A DNA stretch of 64,000 nt from Candidatus Aalborgicola defluviihabitans (GTDB lineage: Bacteria > Pseudomonadota > Gammaproteobacteria > Burkholderiales > Burkholderiaceae_C): positions 824,541 through 888,540 of the forward strand of contig JADIXX010000008.1 of assembly GCA_016705575.1 (NCBI GenBank), written 5' to 3'. Positions 63,330 through 64,000 of this stretch are shown piece by piece. A model generated the notes under the pieces. That model did no database searches, was not told the DNA's origin, and saw only the letters and a list, made by a program, of their open reading frames with translations. The position numbers and the translations under genes are program-made. The number at the start of each line of letters is the position of its first letter. Positions within the stretch are counted from its first letter, which is position 1.

Positions 63330-63947
63330 AGATCAAGAGCCAGTGGTTCCAGACTGGGACCACCAAGACGGCGCAGCAAACGTCCAGCGCCATGGCGTTC
63401 ATCGTCTGGCGTGTGGCGCAGAACATGCTGAAGCAGATGCGCACGGCGGACTTCAGCACTGACGTCGGGCCGCAGCCATTTCGCGTTCACGCGGGAGGTT
63501 TTGGTGTTCCTGACTCCAGGTCTGGACCGTATGGCGTATGCGCGCATGGCGCCAAAGGAGCGTGCTGAGTTTGTGTAACCGCGCTGGTACGCCTGGTAGC
63601 CGAAATTTTGCAGGAAAACGAAGACACGTTATTAGGCGCTCCACCCGCTGGCCAGCCCAGCCACTTTGAGCGCTTCATCAGAACTGTTTAATGAACTGTC
63701 AGACCATTACGCCGACTTTGGCTTTGATGCCAAGGGGCCGCCGGATTTTGCCTTTGTGCGCTACCCGGGGCACCGCGTCGAGAGGCTGATGCTGCAAAAA
63801 GGACCAGCGCGGGGATTGATCAGATGATGGCCATCGAAGAAATCCGAGCGCTTGAAATTTCCAAAGCTCCATGAATGGCGTTCTGTACACGGAACCACGT
63901 CCCGCACGCTGCCCGTGCGCGCACGACAGGAGACTGAAAGCACCCTG
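63326..63947 (+). pseudogene. Hypothetical protein coupled to the Cas6-like gene (frame interrupted)
   Basis: ATG 63326 overlaps the previous stop (ATGA). MKIKSQWFQTGTTKTAQQTS, AMAFIVWRVAQNMLKQMRTA, then after a shift FTREVLVFLTPGLDRMAYAR, ALVRLVAEILQENEDTL, and later LFNELSDHYADFGFDAKGPP with FAFVRYPGHRVE and IDQMMAIE. About 200 residues, helical, no domain that I recognise. Several single-base indels lie in it. Confidence 0.55.
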
Positions 63948-64000
63948 ATGGACAACCCGTTTGATCTGGACAACCACGCCCCCTACCAGCGTTGGCGTGA
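63948..64000 (+). CDS. Start of a further gene, possibly TauD/TfdA-like (cut by window edge)
   Basis: ATG 63948 starts MDNPFDLDNHAPYQRWR and runs to the window end. I associate this N-terminus with a TauD/TfdA-family dioxygenase-like protein, but 17 residues are too few to be sure. Confidence 0.35.
   Translation, partial: MDNPFDLDNHAPYQRWR

Noticed and set aside
62489..64000. CRISPR array next to the Cas6-like gene
   Set aside because: No regularly spaced direct repeats are visible in 62.3-64.0 kb or elsewhere in the window.

Overview
The window reads as a chromosomal segment of a Comamonadaceae-like betaproteobacterium (Rhodoferax/Polaromonas-type), judged from gene content, GC-rich coding sequence and a dispersed intergenic repeat with a CGAGGGCTAGAG core that I associate with that family. 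The lineage call is inference. No rRNA, tRNA, CRISPR array, insertion sequence or prophage is visible.

Layout. 1-21.8 kb holds housekeeping and accessory genes: metW-metX (minus) with a SAM-II riboswitch and terminator, amtB with a sigma-54 promoter, a full-size ABCC-type ABC exporter, a cytochrome b561/YceI trio, an MFS transporter, an Old Yellow Enzyme, an orphan periplasmic binding protein, a yqjD-yqjE-yqjK operon, an M1 aminopeptidase, lepB, and a copper module (copA divergent from copZ-cueR, each with a CueR-type promoter). 21.9-36.2 kb is a Calvin cycle cluster: cbbM-cbbQ-cbbO on minus (form II RuBisCO and its activase), cbbR, and a plus-strand operon cbbY-rpe-fbp-prk-tkt-gph-fba. A 5'-truncated second copy of the sulfide:quinone oxidoreductase gene lies at its left edge, in the same orientation as the intact copy at its right edge.

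36.2-62.3 kb is a sulfur oxidation island: two unknown genes, sqr, a FadL porin, a tandem Usp protein, a TauE/SafE exporter, soeCBA (cytoplasmic sulfite oxidation), a soluble histidine kinase/NarL-type regulator pair, a uroporphyrinogen methyltransferase, and a complete reverse dissimilatory sulfite reductase operon in the order dsrABEFHCMKLJOPN-dsrR (all minus). Sulfide would enter through Sqr, stored or persulfidic sulfur through DsrEFH/DsrC/DsrAB to sulfite, and sulfite through SoeABC to sulfate. Electrons feed quinone via DsrMKJOP and NAD(P) via DsrL, and CO2 is fixed by form II RuBisCO. The organism is therefore probably a sulfur-oxidising facultative autotroph.

62.4-64.0 kb, divergent from dsrA, holds a small unknown gene, a Cas6/Cmx6-like gene without any CRISPR array, another unknown gene and the first codons of a further gene.

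Most notable: a DsrN protein fused to a cysteine-less DsrC-like domain; a near-palindromic 15-mer shared by the soe and dsr control regions next to an island-encoded two-component system; the orphan Cas6-like gene; a SAM-II attenuator; and a dense run of single-base indels from about 58.3 kb to the window end that looks more like consensus error than gene decay.
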